Both the position numbers and the translations under genes were made by a program. A stretch of DNA of 64,000 bases, taken from assembly GCA_963827855.1 (NCBI GenBank), contig CAWHBY010000002.1:1240001-1304000 (forward strand), written 5' to 3'. Positions 17,440 to 24,847 of this stretch are shown here, piece after piece (position 1 is the stretch's first letter; the number at the start of each line of letters is the position of its first letter). The notes beneath the pieces were generated by a model that saw only the letters and a program-made list of their open reading frames with translations, did not search any database and had not been told where the DNA came from. The stretch comes from DTPU01 sp963827855. GTDB taxonomy: Bacteria > Planctomycetota > Phycisphaerae > Sedimentisphaerales > Anaerobacaceae.

Positions 17440-18458
17440 TAGCGACCGGTCGCGGCCTTGGGGGCCGTGGGCGCAGCGGGCGCCTGGAAGACGGGCCGTC
17501 TGAAATGACAATAGGGCGATCCCCCGGTCTTGGCGTAGTAGTCCTGATGATACTTCTCGGCAGGCCAGAATGACCCCAGAGGCATAACGCGCGTCTTCAC
17601 TGCGTATCCTCTGCCCTTGAGCAGGCCGATCAGGTATACGGCAGTCTTGCGCTGCTGCTTGTTGGCGCAGAAGATCGCAGATCGGTACTGCGGTCCGATG
17701 TCGGGGCCCTGACCGCGGGCCTGGGTGAAGTCATGGATCTCAAAGAAGAGCGCGGCCAACTGCTCGTAGCTGGTCTTGTTGGGATCAAAGACCACCTCTG
17801 CAGCCTCGAAGTGACCGGTCTTGCCGGTACACACCTCCTCGTAGGTAGGTTTCTCCGTGTGCCCCCCCGTGTACCCCACGGTGACTGACCTGACGCCGGG
17901 TGCCTGCTTGAAGTAGTACTCGACGCCCCAGAAACAGCCCGCTGCGAAGACGGCCCGCTCGGTCTTCTCCTTGGCCGGCATCGGACGAGGATCGCCGGAC
18001 GTCTGACCTGCAGGGATGAAGTTCATGCTGATGGAATTCACGCAGTACCGCGTGTTCTTGGCTGTCAGATGCTCGCCGGTGAACACATGTCCAAGGTGTC
18101 CCCCGCAGGCTGCACACTGGATCTCGGTCCTGGCCCCGTCGGCATCGGGAATCCACTTGACCGCGCCGGGAATCTGATCGTCGAAGCTCGGCCACCCACA
18201 CTCCGACCGGAACTTGGAGGAGGATTCAAACAGCATGGCCCCGCATCTCTTGCAGGTATAGGTGCCCTTCTCAAAGGTCGTGGTGTACGTGCCGGTATAG
18301 GGCCACTCCGTACCCTTGTGCACGATGACGTGCTCCTCTTCAGGTGTCAACGGGTTCCACATAGGTGCTCCCCTCTTCGGAACCTGGGCAGGACATACCC
18401 CGGCCGCAACCACCAGGACCCACGTCAGACCTTGTAGGATGCAATTCTGGGCGACCAC
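17439..18458 (-). CDS. msrBA: exported MsrB-MsrA fusion methionine sulfoxide reductase
   Basis: The 339-residue protein begins at GTG 18458 (AAAGGGGG upstream) with a hydrophobic leader (LTWVLVVAAGVCPAQ). The MsrB domain (about 35-148) has both zinc CxxC pairs (CKRC, CAAC), the ECGWPSF motif and catalytic Cys in RYCVNSISMNF. The MsrA domain (about 168-325) has the catalytic GCFWG motif (Cys about 175), GYTGGHTEKPTYEEVCTGKTGHFEAAEV and QYRSAIF. Together they reduce both R and S diastereomers of oxidised methionine, here probably outside the cytoplasm. The B-then-A order is the reverse of the more common MsrAB fusion. Confidence 0.95.
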   Translation of the reverse strand: MVAQNCILQGLTWVLVVAAGVCPAQVPKRGAPMWNPLTPEEEHVIVHKGTEWPYTGTYTTTFEKGTYTCKRCGAMLFESSSKFRSECGWPSFDDQIPGAVKWIPDADGARTEIQCAACGGHLGHVFTGEHLTAKNTRYCVNSISMNFIPAGQTSGDPRPMPAKEKTERAVFAAGCFWGVEYYFKQAPGVRSVTVGYTGGHTEKPTYEEVCTGKTGHFEAAEVVFDPNKTSYEQLAALFFEIHDFTQARGQGPDIGPQYRSAIFCANKQQRKTAVYLIGLLKGRGYAVKTRVMPLGSFWPAEKYHQDYYAKTGGSPYCHFRRPVFQAPAAPTAPKAATGR

Positions 18459-18486
18459 GTCCGTGCCCCCTTTCCTGCATAGGTTC

Positions 18487-18606
18487 AGAGCCTATAGCGG
18501 CAGGTCACACACCCCGTGCTCCGGCCGAGCATTGTCCTTTCACATCACCTCTCCTGGTCTGTTGCGACAATGCCTGGCCTGCGACCTTCTGGCCGCCATA
18601 GGCTCT
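18487..18606. repeat. inverted repeat pair AGAGCCTATRGCGGC (possible element copy D)
   Basis: A 15-bp arm at 18487-18501 is matched by its inverted copy at 18592-18606 with one mismatch, enclosing about 90 bp. The outer nine bases AGAGCCTAT are identical to the ends of element B. A short palindrome TGTACTAAGTACA follows at 18608-18620. It lies in the 332-bp gap between infC and msrBA, where no gene is recognised. Confidence 0.5.
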
Positions 18607-18790
18607 TGTACTAAGTACAGACCGGCCGGCCGTTTTGTTTGGGGTGTCTCCGGCTGGATATGAAGATAGGGAGTGAGCGTGCACCTGCACCGCTGCGCGG
18701 TCGCGTGCATCCATTGGCAAAGATCTTTCTGTCGCTCGCCGCCCCCGCGGCGCGTTTCACTGGCTGCCAGGCTGCTGATCCGCTGCAGTC

Positions 18791-19309
18791 CTACTTGGGT
18801 ATGAGGATCAGAACCATGCGACGGCCGGTCATGATCGCCGATCGCTCAACCTTGGCCAGATCCTCTAGCGAGGCGGTGATCTGGTCCAGCACCGCGCGTC
18901 CGAGGTCCTGGTGCAGGATCTGCCGCCCTCGAAACAGCACCGTGAACTGGACCTTGTGGCCCTTCTCGAGGAACTCGTGGGCATGTTTGAGTTTGATGTC
19001 CAGGTCGTGCTTGTCGATTTCGGGACGCAGCCGGACCTCCTTGAGCGTCGTGGCGTGCTGGGTGTGCTTCTTGTGCGCCTCCCTCAGTTTCCGCTTCTGC
19101 TGATAGAGCCACTTGCCGTAGTCCATGATCCGACACACGGGCGGATCGCTGGTCGGCGATACTTCCACGAGATCAAGGCCCGCTTCCCGAGCCTTCGTCA
19201 ACGCCTCATCTGTGGCCACAATGCCCACCTGGGCGTTGGCATCATCGATCAGCCGTACAGACGGCACCCTGATCCCCCCGTTGATCCTCAACTTCTGCTG
19301 GATGCTAAT
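18791..19309 (-). CDS. infC: translation initiation factor IF-3, ATT start
   Basis: The 172-residue protein reads from an ATT at 19309 as ISIQQKLRINGGIRVPSVR, matching the usual IF-3 N-terminus. AGGTGG lies 7 bp upstream (GTCGCCC spacer). A TTG start at 19291 would remove the conserved Q-K-L segment and has no ribosome site. The N-domain (LIDDANAQVGIVATDEALTKARE, DLVEVSP, PPVCRIMDYGKW), helical linker and C-domain (KEVRLRPEIDKHDLDIKLKHAHEFLEKGHKVQFTVLFRGR) are complete. AUU starts are the known basis of infC autoregulation. It follows thrS by 74 bp; rpmI and rplT, the usual next genes, are absent here. Confidence 0.96.
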   Translation of the reverse strand: MSIQQKLRINGGIRVPSVRLIDDANAQVGIVATDEALTKAREAGLDLVEVSPTSDPPVCRIMDYGKWLYQQKRKLREAHKKHTQHATTLKEVRLRPEIDKHDLDIKLKHAHEFLEKGHKVQFTVLFRGRQILHQDLGRAVLDQITASLEDLAKVERSAIMTGRRMVLILIPK

Positions 19310-19383
19310 GGGCGACCACCTGACCTTTCTTCAAAAGTACCTTCTTCTCAGCAGACCCCGAACGGCCGGGATCGCCGTACGCT

Positions 19384-21303
19384 CTAGTCCAGAGCCAGAT
19401 CGACCCGCCTCTCGGCCACGGTCTTCTTGAGGGACTCCACAAGGGCATCCACGGTCATGGCCTTGCCGTCCTTCTGACCGCGACAGCGGACATTGACCCC
19501 AGCAGACTGCGACTCCTGAGGACCGACCACGGCCATGCAGCAGAGCCGGTCCGCATGCGACCTGGCGATCTTGGCTCCGATCTTCTCGTCCGAGAGATCT
19601 GCAGTGCACCGCAGGCCCGCAGCCGTCAGCCTCCGCTGCAGGCTCAACGCGTATTCGTTGGTCTTCTCGCTGATGGGCAGGACCCGCACCTGTTCAGGCG
19701 ACAGCCACACCGGCAGGTTGCCTCCGAAGTGCTCTATCAGTATCCCGATGAACCGCTCGAACGATCCAAGGACCGCCCTGTGGATCATCACCGGGGTCTT
19801 CTCCGTGTTGTCCACGTCCGTGTAGACCAGGGCGAACCTGCTCGGCATCGAGAAATCGAGCTGGATGGTTCCCAATTGCCAGGAGCGGCCCAGGACGTCT
19901 TTGATGTGGAAATCGATCTTGGGGCCGTAGAATGCGCCGTCGCCCTCGTTGATCTGGTAGGCGATCGACCTCTGGGCCAGGGCCTGTTTGAGGGCGTTGG
20001 TGGAGATCTCCCAAATCTCCTCTGAGCCGATGTGCTTCTCAGGCTTGGTGGACAGCTCGATCCGGACCTCCTCGAACCCAAAGGCCCCATAGATCTCACG
20101 GGTCAGATCGATCACCCCCACGATCTCGGACTCGATCTGGGACGGGGTGCAGAAGATGTGGGCGTCGTCCTGCGTGAACTGCCGCACACGGAAGAGGCCG
20201 TGCATCACGCCGCTAGCCTCATGCCTGTGGACCAGGCCCAACTCCGCTACCCGCAGGGGGAATTCCCGGTAGGAGTGCTGGCGGCTCTGATAGACCAAGC
20301 ACCCGCCCGGACAGTTCATGGGCTTGATCGCGTAGGCAACCTCATCCACGGTCGTGAAGTACATGTTTTCCTTATAGTTGTCCCAGTGACCGCTTCGATG
20401 CCACAGCTCTTCATTGAGAATGATGGGCGTCTTGATCTCCACGTACCCATAGCGAGAATGGACCGACCGCCAATACTCCACGATCGAGTTCCACACCACC
20501 ATGCCCTTGGCGTGCATGAAGGCGAATCCCGGTCCTGCCTCGTTGAAGCCAAACAGGTCCATCTGCTTGCCCAGGATGCGATGGTCCCGCTTCTTTGCCT
20601 CCTCGATGCGGTTCAGATAGGCGTCCAGGTCCTTCTGGGTCGGCCAAGCTGTTCCATAGACCCGCTGGAGCATCTTCTGGCTCGCGTCTCCATGCCAGTA
20701 GGCACCCGCCACGGACATGATCTTGAAGGCCCCGATCCTACCGGTGCTCGGCACGTGGGGGCCCCGGCACAGGTCTTCGAATCCATCGCCCTGCGAGTAG
20801 AAGCTCAGGACGTCGCCCTCCGCCCTGCGAACGTTGTCGGCCTTGTAGACGTCCCCTGTCAGCTTGGCCAGGGCTTGCTCGCGGCTCATCTCCTGCCTGA
20901 CAAAGGGCCTGTCTGCCTTGGCGATCTCCACCATCTTCTGCTCGATGCGCTGAAAGTCGGCCGGCCTGATCGGCTCATCGAGATCGATATCGTAGTAGAA
21001 ACCGTCTTCCACAGTCGGGCCATACACAAGCTTGGTCGCAGGCCACAGACTACAGATCGCCTGGGCCATGACGTGGGCGCAGCTATGGCGGATGATCTGC
21101 AGACCTTCCTTGTCCTTGGCAGTGATGATCTGGATAGTGGCGTCTCCGGCAATCGGATATGACAGATCGACGAGCTTGCCGCCAACCTTGCCTGCGAGGG
21201 CAGCCTTCACCAGACCGGGGCCTATGTGCGCCGCTACCTCTTTGACGGTTGTGCCATCGGCAAACGCATGACCACTACCGTCTGGAAATGTCACGTTCAG
21301 CAT
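19384..21303 (-). CDS. thrS: threonyl-tRNA synthetase
   Basis: The 639-residue class-II synthetase charges tRNA-Thr. The TGS domain (1-62), the editing domain with IIRHSCAHVMAQ (HxxxH) and the catalytic core with MNCPGGCLVY, RVAELGLVHRHEASG and RVRQFTQDDAHIFC are all present, as is the C-terminal anticodon-binding domain (PVWLSPEQVRVLPIS). The ATG at 21303 is preceded by GGAAGGAACGA. An upstream in-frame ATG at 21402 would add 33 residues unlike the family. A promoter lies just upstream. Confidence 0.97.
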   Translation of the reverse strand: MLNVTFPDGSGHAFADGTTVKEVAAHIGPGLVKAALAGKVGGKLVDLSYPIAGDATIQIITAKDKEGLQIIRHSCAHVMAQAICSLWPATKLVYGPTVEDGFYYDIDLDEPIRPADFQRIEQKMVEIAKADRPFVRQEMSREQALAKLTGDVYKADNVRRAEGDVLSFYSQGDGFEDLCRGPHVPSTGRIGAFKIMSVAGAYWHGDASQKMLQRVYGTAWPTQKDLDAYLNRIEEAKKRDHRILGKQMDLFGFNEAGPGFAFMHAKGMVVWNSIVEYWRSVHSRYGYVEIKTPIILNEELWHRSGHWDNYKENMYFTTVDEVAYAIKPMNCPGGCLVYQSRQHSYREFPLRVAELGLVHRHEASGVMHGLFRVRQFTQDDAHIFCTPSQIESEIVGVIDLTREIYGAFGFEEVRIELSTKPEKHIGSEEIWEISTNALKQALAQRSIAYQINEGDGAFYGPKIDFHIKDVLGRSWQLGTIQLDFSMPSRFALVYTDVDNTEKTPVMIHRAVLGSFERFIGILIEHFGGNLPVWLSPEQVRVLPISEKTNEYALSLQRRLTAAGLRCTADLSDEKIGAKIARSHADRLCCMAVVGPQESQSAGVNVRCRGQKDGKAMTVDALVESLKKTVAERRVDLALD

Positions 21304-21341
21304 TCGTTCCTTCCAGGATCTCGAACAGTAGAATCCATGTA

Positions 21342-21369
21342 AATATAGTGGTTTACGGCCATTTGTCAA
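21342..21369 (-). promoter_or_regulatory. sigma70-type promoter of thrS-infC
   Basis: On the minus strand TTGACA (21369-21364), a 16-bp spacer and TATATT (21347-21342), about 40 bp before the thrS ATG. Confidence 0.65.
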
Positions 21370-21524
21370 GCTAGCCCTGCAATGGCCAAAGCCGTCTTCC
21401 ACCTATCGCCCGCTCTCTGCCATCCAGATTCACTGCGTGAGCCGTTCCAATGGCATAACCTATTGTTGTATCATAAGTTAGGGAGTTATCAGGCGTTCCC
21501 TTCGGCACTTGGAAGGGTCAGGGG

Positions 21525-21553
21525 TTGTTATCGGACAGCAGGCTGGGTATAAT
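21525..21553 (+). promoter_or_regulatory. sigma70-type promoter of the FHA gene
   Basis: TTGTTA (21525-21530), 17 bp, then a perfect TATAAT (21548-21553), 42 bp before the start codon. Confidence 0.6.
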
Positions 21554-21594
21554 ACTTCTGGCCTTTGTGTGGGTCGTTTGGAAGGGTACGACTT

Positions 21595-22059
21595 ATGGCT
21601 GCAAACCTCGTGTTTCTGAGCAGGGGTGGCGATCAGAAGATATTTCCGCTGCCCAGCACCGTCACCGTAATCGGGCGAAGGCGCAACTGTGACCTGCGGA
21701 TCCCGCTCGATTCGATCTCCAAAAGGCATTGCCAGATCAGCGTCGAGGGAGACAGCCTCAAGGTTCGAGATCTCGGATCCCGCAACGGGACCTTCTTGAA
21801 TGGCAAGCGGATCGAGGAAGAAACCGCGCGGGCAGGTGACTTCATTCAGATCGGGCCCGTGCTGTTTGCCCTCCAGATTGACGGCCTGCCCGCGACCATC
21901 GTTGCGCCGTCGGCTGCCGCAGGCAAGAAGGCCGGCGGATCGGCCAAGGCCAAACCAAAGGCCGCGGCGACGGAGGAACTGACCGACCTGGAGGGGTCGG
22001 GCAGCTTCGCAGGAATCGACCTTTCTGACGGCTCTCTCGATGACCTGGACAAGATCTAG
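21595..22059 (+). CDS. FHA-domain protein
   Basis: The 154-residue protein is mostly one forkhead-associated domain (about 5-95) with the phosphothreonine-binding signature: VIGRRRNCDLRIPLDSISKRHCQI and LRDLGSRNGTF-like VRDLGSRNGTFLNGKRI. The tail is Ala/Lys-rich and then acidic. The ATG at 21595 has GGAAGGG 8 bp upstream; an earlier in-frame codon at 21565 lies too close to the promoter. It precedes a GspE-like ATPase, a known type of neighbourhood (FHA proteins with secretion or pilus ATPases). The partner kinase is not in the window. Confidence 0.92.
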   Translation: MAANLVFLSRGGDQKIFPLPSTVTVIGRRRNCDLRIPLDSISKRHCQISVEGDSLKVRDLGSRNGTFLNGKRIEEETARAGDFIQIGPVLFALQIDGLPATIVAPSAAAGKKAGGSAKAKPKAAATEELTDLEGSGSFAGIDLSDGSLDDLDKI

Positions 22060-22070
22060 CACCTAGTCTC

Positions 22071-22099
22071 TTTACGGATCCCGGGCAGCAGGCTATATA
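22071..22099 (+). promoter_or_regulatory. candidate promoter of the GspE-like gene
   Basis: TTTACG (22071-22076), 17 bp, TATATA (22094-22099), 40 bp before the ATG. Confidence 0.4.
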
Positions 22100-22139
22100 G
22101 TGCTCACTGCGATAGCCGTCGCTTCGGCTGGGAGTCCGT

Positions 22140-23747
22140 ATGACCATTGGAATGGCGTGTCACATCGTGGCTTTGATCGGGGTATCGGAGGCGATCCGCC
22201 CGACTCAGGCGAGCCTGGCCCTACCCTTCAGCCCGATCCGGCTCCTGGGTCTGCTCGGCTGGGTCTATCTGAGCCTCTACCTGGTGCAGCGGATCGACTT
22301 CACCAACCTGATCTCTGGGCCCTGGAAGACCACGGCCAAGCTCGCCACCCTCGTGCTGGGGCCGATTCCCTTGCTCGGCGCCGCGGGCCACCGCTGGCTG
22401 ACGAAGCCCAAACAGACGCGCCCCTCGCCTTGGCAGTCCCTCAGGCAGATGCTGGCCACGAGTCTGGCGAGCCTCTTTAGCCTGCGCCGCCACAACTCCC
22501 CGGTTGCGGAGCAGCCCCTCCTGCTCCTCGATACCGCGGGACGGACGATGGACGAGGTCTATGGCCATGGCGACGGCGAGCGTCAGGACAGCCGGATACT
22601 GAGCCTTACCGGACAGATCATCGCCGACGCCCTGCAACGCCGGGCCAGCGACATCCTGATCGATCCCAAGGATGAGACCGCCTACACGGTTCGGCTGAGG
22701 ATCGATGGCGTGCTCAAGACGGTCCAGGTCATCAACTCGGCGACGTGCAAGGCGGTCATCAACAGCATCAAGGCCGTCTCCAACATGGATATCGCAGAGA
22801 AGAGACGACCCCAGGATGGCGCCTTTGTCGCCAGGAGAGAGGATCTATCGGCCTCGTTTCGGGTGGCGAGCGCCGGCGTGGTCAATGGCGAGAAGCTGGC
22901 CGTGCGGATCCTGAGTCAGAAGGCGGGGATGTACAAGCTCGAAGACACAGGGTTCACCACCAAACAGATGGCTGTGATGAGGGAGATGATGAAGAAGCCA
23001 TCGGGCATGATCCTGATCTGCGGGCCTACGGGCAGCGGAAAGACGACCTCCTTGTATGCCCTGCTCAATGACATTGACCGCCTGACGCGGAACGTCATCA
23101 GCGTCGAGGATCCCATCGAAGCAGTCCTGCCCAACACCAGTCAGATCGAGATCAACTCCAAGGCCGAGATCACCTTCGCCAAGGCCCTGCGAAGCATCCT
23201 GAGGCAGGACCCGGACGTCATCTGCGTGGGCGAGATCCGGGACGAGGAGACTGCGGAGATCGCGCTGCGGGCCGCGCAGACCGGTCATCTGGTCCTGGCG
23301 ACCATACACTGTGACAGCAACGCGGCAGCGGTGGTACGGCTGCTGGATCTGCGCGTCTCGCCCCTGTTGATCTCTTCGGGGCTGAACCTGTTGATCTCCC
23401 AGCGGCTGGTGCGGTGCCTGTGCGAGCACTGCAGGCAACCTGCAAAGCTGTCGCAGAACCATGTCTCGGAGCTGGCCAAGTGCCAGGTGGACCCCAGGGC
23501 CCTGTACGAGGCGCCTGGTTGCGATCAGTGTGATGGAACAGGCTACTACGGACGAACCGCCATCGCAGACCTCACCCTCATCGACGATCACTTCAGGGCC
23601 GGCATCACCCAGAACACCGCGGCCCTGGCTGAGGAACTGCGATCCAGCGGCAATCAGAAGGGTCGATCCAGTCTCCACAAGCAGGGACTGCGAAAGGTAG
23701 TCGAGGGGATCACGAGCCTTAGCGAGCTCAAACGGGTGGCAGGATAA
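22140..23747 (+). CDS. GspE/PilB-type secretion ATPase with hydrophobic N-terminus
   Basis: In this 535-residue protein the second half is a complete T2SS/type-IV-pilus assembly ATPase: RASDILIDP, Walker A GPTGSGKTTS (about 285-294), Asp box EDPIEAVLPNTSQIEIN, Walker B ILRQDPDVICVGEIRDEETAE, His box AAQTGHLVLATIHCDS, and a C-terminal zinc site formed by CLCEHC and CDQCDG. In place of the usual MshEN/GSPII_E N-domain, the first 110 residues contain hydrophobic stretches (around 8-16, 33-50 and 66-82), suggesting a membrane-attached version. GGGAG lies 5 bp before the ATG. No pilin, GspF or secretin gene is adjacent. Confidence 0.9.
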   Translation: MTIGMACHIVALIGVSEAIRPTQASLALPFSPIRLLGLLGWVYLSLYLVQRIDFTNLISGPWKTTAKLATLVLGPIPLLGAAGHRWLTKPKQTRPSPWQSLRQMLATSLASLFSLRRHNSPVAEQPLLLLDTAGRTMDEVYGHGDGERQDSRILSLTGQIIADALQRRASDILIDPKDETAYTVRLRIDGVLKTVQVINSATCKAVINSIKAVSNMDIAEKRRPQDGAFVARREDLSASFRVASAGVVNGEKLAVRILSQKAGMYKLEDTGFTTKQMAVMREMMKKPSGMILICGPTGSGKTTSLYALLNDIDRLTRNVISVEDPIEAVLPNTSQIEINSKAEITFAKALRSILRQDPDVICVGEIRDEETAEIALRAAQTGHLVLATIHCDSNAAAVVRLLDLRVSPLLISSGLNLLISQRLVRCLCEHCRQPAKLSQNHVSELAKCQVDPRALYEAPGCDQCDGTGYYGRTAIADLTLIDDHFRAGITQNTAALAEELRSSGNQKGRSSLHKQGLRKVVEGITSLSELKRVAG

Positions 23748-23751
23748 GACT

Positions 23752-24309
23752 ATGTTCTTCTGGCTGGCAGTACTGGCGGGTCTGGCCCTGGCATTCTGGG
23801 CGACATTGAGGGCAGGCCTCTATGAAACGGTCGCCCTGTTCGTCAACATCGTGGTGGCCGTCTATCTGGCGATTTTCGTGACGCCTACCCTGGTGGGTGT
23901 CATCCCTGCAGCCGCCGACGTACCGCATGGGGGCCTCATCGCCGCGGCGGTTGTGGCGGTTGCCACCTTCCTCGTGCTGCACGTGCTATGCTTCTCGATG
24001 CTCACCGGCCAATTCAAGGTCTCATTCCCCAAGCTCCTCGATGGTCCCCTGGCCGCAGGGCTCGGATTCTTCGCCGGGTTCCTGGTCATCGCCTTCTTGA
24101 CGACCCTCCTCGCCTTCGTACCCGGACCCGACAGCAGCGGCTCCCTGGTCGGCAACAACGACCAGACCGTACACCGGTCCTACCTCTGCTGGTGGTGTGA
24201 CCGAGTCCACTCACTGGTGGGCTCTGCGGCCTCGGCCCATCCCACGCTGGACAACCTCGATCTGCTGCGACAGATCGAAACCGGAGAGCCCGCCGCCAAG
24301 CGTCTGTAG
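23752..24309 (+). CDS. CvpA-like membrane protein
   Basis: The 185-residue protein has four hydrophobic segments (about 2-17, 23-45, 60-85, 100-125) arranged as in the CvpA/colicin V production family, with the N-terminal WATLRAGLYETVALFVNIVVAVYLA resembling family members. The extracytoplasmic tail is hydrophilic with two Cys (LCWWCDR). The gene begins 5 bp after the GspE-like stop, with AGGATAAG as ribosome site, so cotranscription is likely. Its function is not established. Confidence 0.65.
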   Translation: MFFWLAVLAGLALAFWATLRAGLYETVALFVNIVVAVYLAIFVTPTLVGVIPAAADVPHGGLIAAAVVAVATFLVLHVLCFSMLTGQFKVSFPKLLDGPLAAGLGFFAGFLVIAFLTTLLAFVPGPDSSGSLVGNNDQTVHRSYLCWWCDRVHSLVGSAASAHPTLDNLDLLRQIETGEPAAKRL

Positions 24310-24355
24310 AAAGCGCCGTCCAGCGGATAGCCCTGCGCCTTGACGACGCCGACTT

Positions 24356-24410
24356 GCCCGCATTTCTCACAAGACTTCGGGCGGTCGAAGGCCTGTGAGA
24401 GATGCGGGCT
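24356..24410. repeat. palindromic element GCCCGCATYTCTCACA (family 2, full copy)
   Basis: The arms GCCCGCATTTCTCACA and TGTGAGAGATGCGGGC pair with one mismatch across a 23-bp loop that contains a second small hairpin. It lies between the convergent CvpA-like and zinc-ribbon genes, and may act as a terminator. The outer 18 bases, CTAGCCCGCATCTCTCAC in the other orientation, recur exactly at 36328. Confidence 0.65.
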
Positions 24411-24420
24411 AGCACTGTGC

Positions 24421-24660
24421 TCAGAACGACATTGGACAGTGGCCGGGGCCACAGGGTTCTGCCCCGCAGGGGTGACCCGGACAGGATCCGCAGGAGGCCG
24501 GAGTGGGCGGGCTGCTCTGGCCCACGGAAAAGCCGGACAGCAGCTTCTTCATCTCAGAGCCATGGCATTGCGGACAGACAGGTTTCTCTGACCGACGGCC
24601 CCTCTCCAGGACCTCCATCACGTGGCCGCAGGCCTGGCAACGATATTCAAATACTGGCAC
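24421..24660 (-). CDS. FmdB-family zinc ribbon protein
   Basis: The 79-residue protein starts at GTG with AGGAGG 6 bp upstream. It opens with MPVFEYRCQACGHVMEVL and a second pair CPQCHG, the four-Cys zinc ribbon of the FmdB/CxxC_CXXC_SSSS family. The tail is Cys/Gly/Pro-rich (CGSCPGHPCGAEPCGPGHC), common in these proteins. A regulatory role was proposed for FmdB in methylotrophs but is not general. Confidence 0.9.
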   Translation of the reverse strand: MPVFEYRCQACGHVMEVLERGRRSEKPVCPQCHGSEMKKLLSGFSVGQSSPPTPASCGSCPGHPCGAEPCGPGHCPMSF

Positions 24661-24847
24661 AGTTGACCTCCTATGTACCGACTAACACGTATATTGTGCG
24701 CAGAGGGCACGGCCTTGGCAAGGGGATCGACCAAGCCCTTTTTGTTTGTTGGTTCGAGACGAGGACGGTAGAATGGCCTGCAGGACTGTCGCGGACCGCA
24801 AAGCGGCTGTGAATTCTCCGCCACCTGCGTCGGCGAGGGATGATGAC

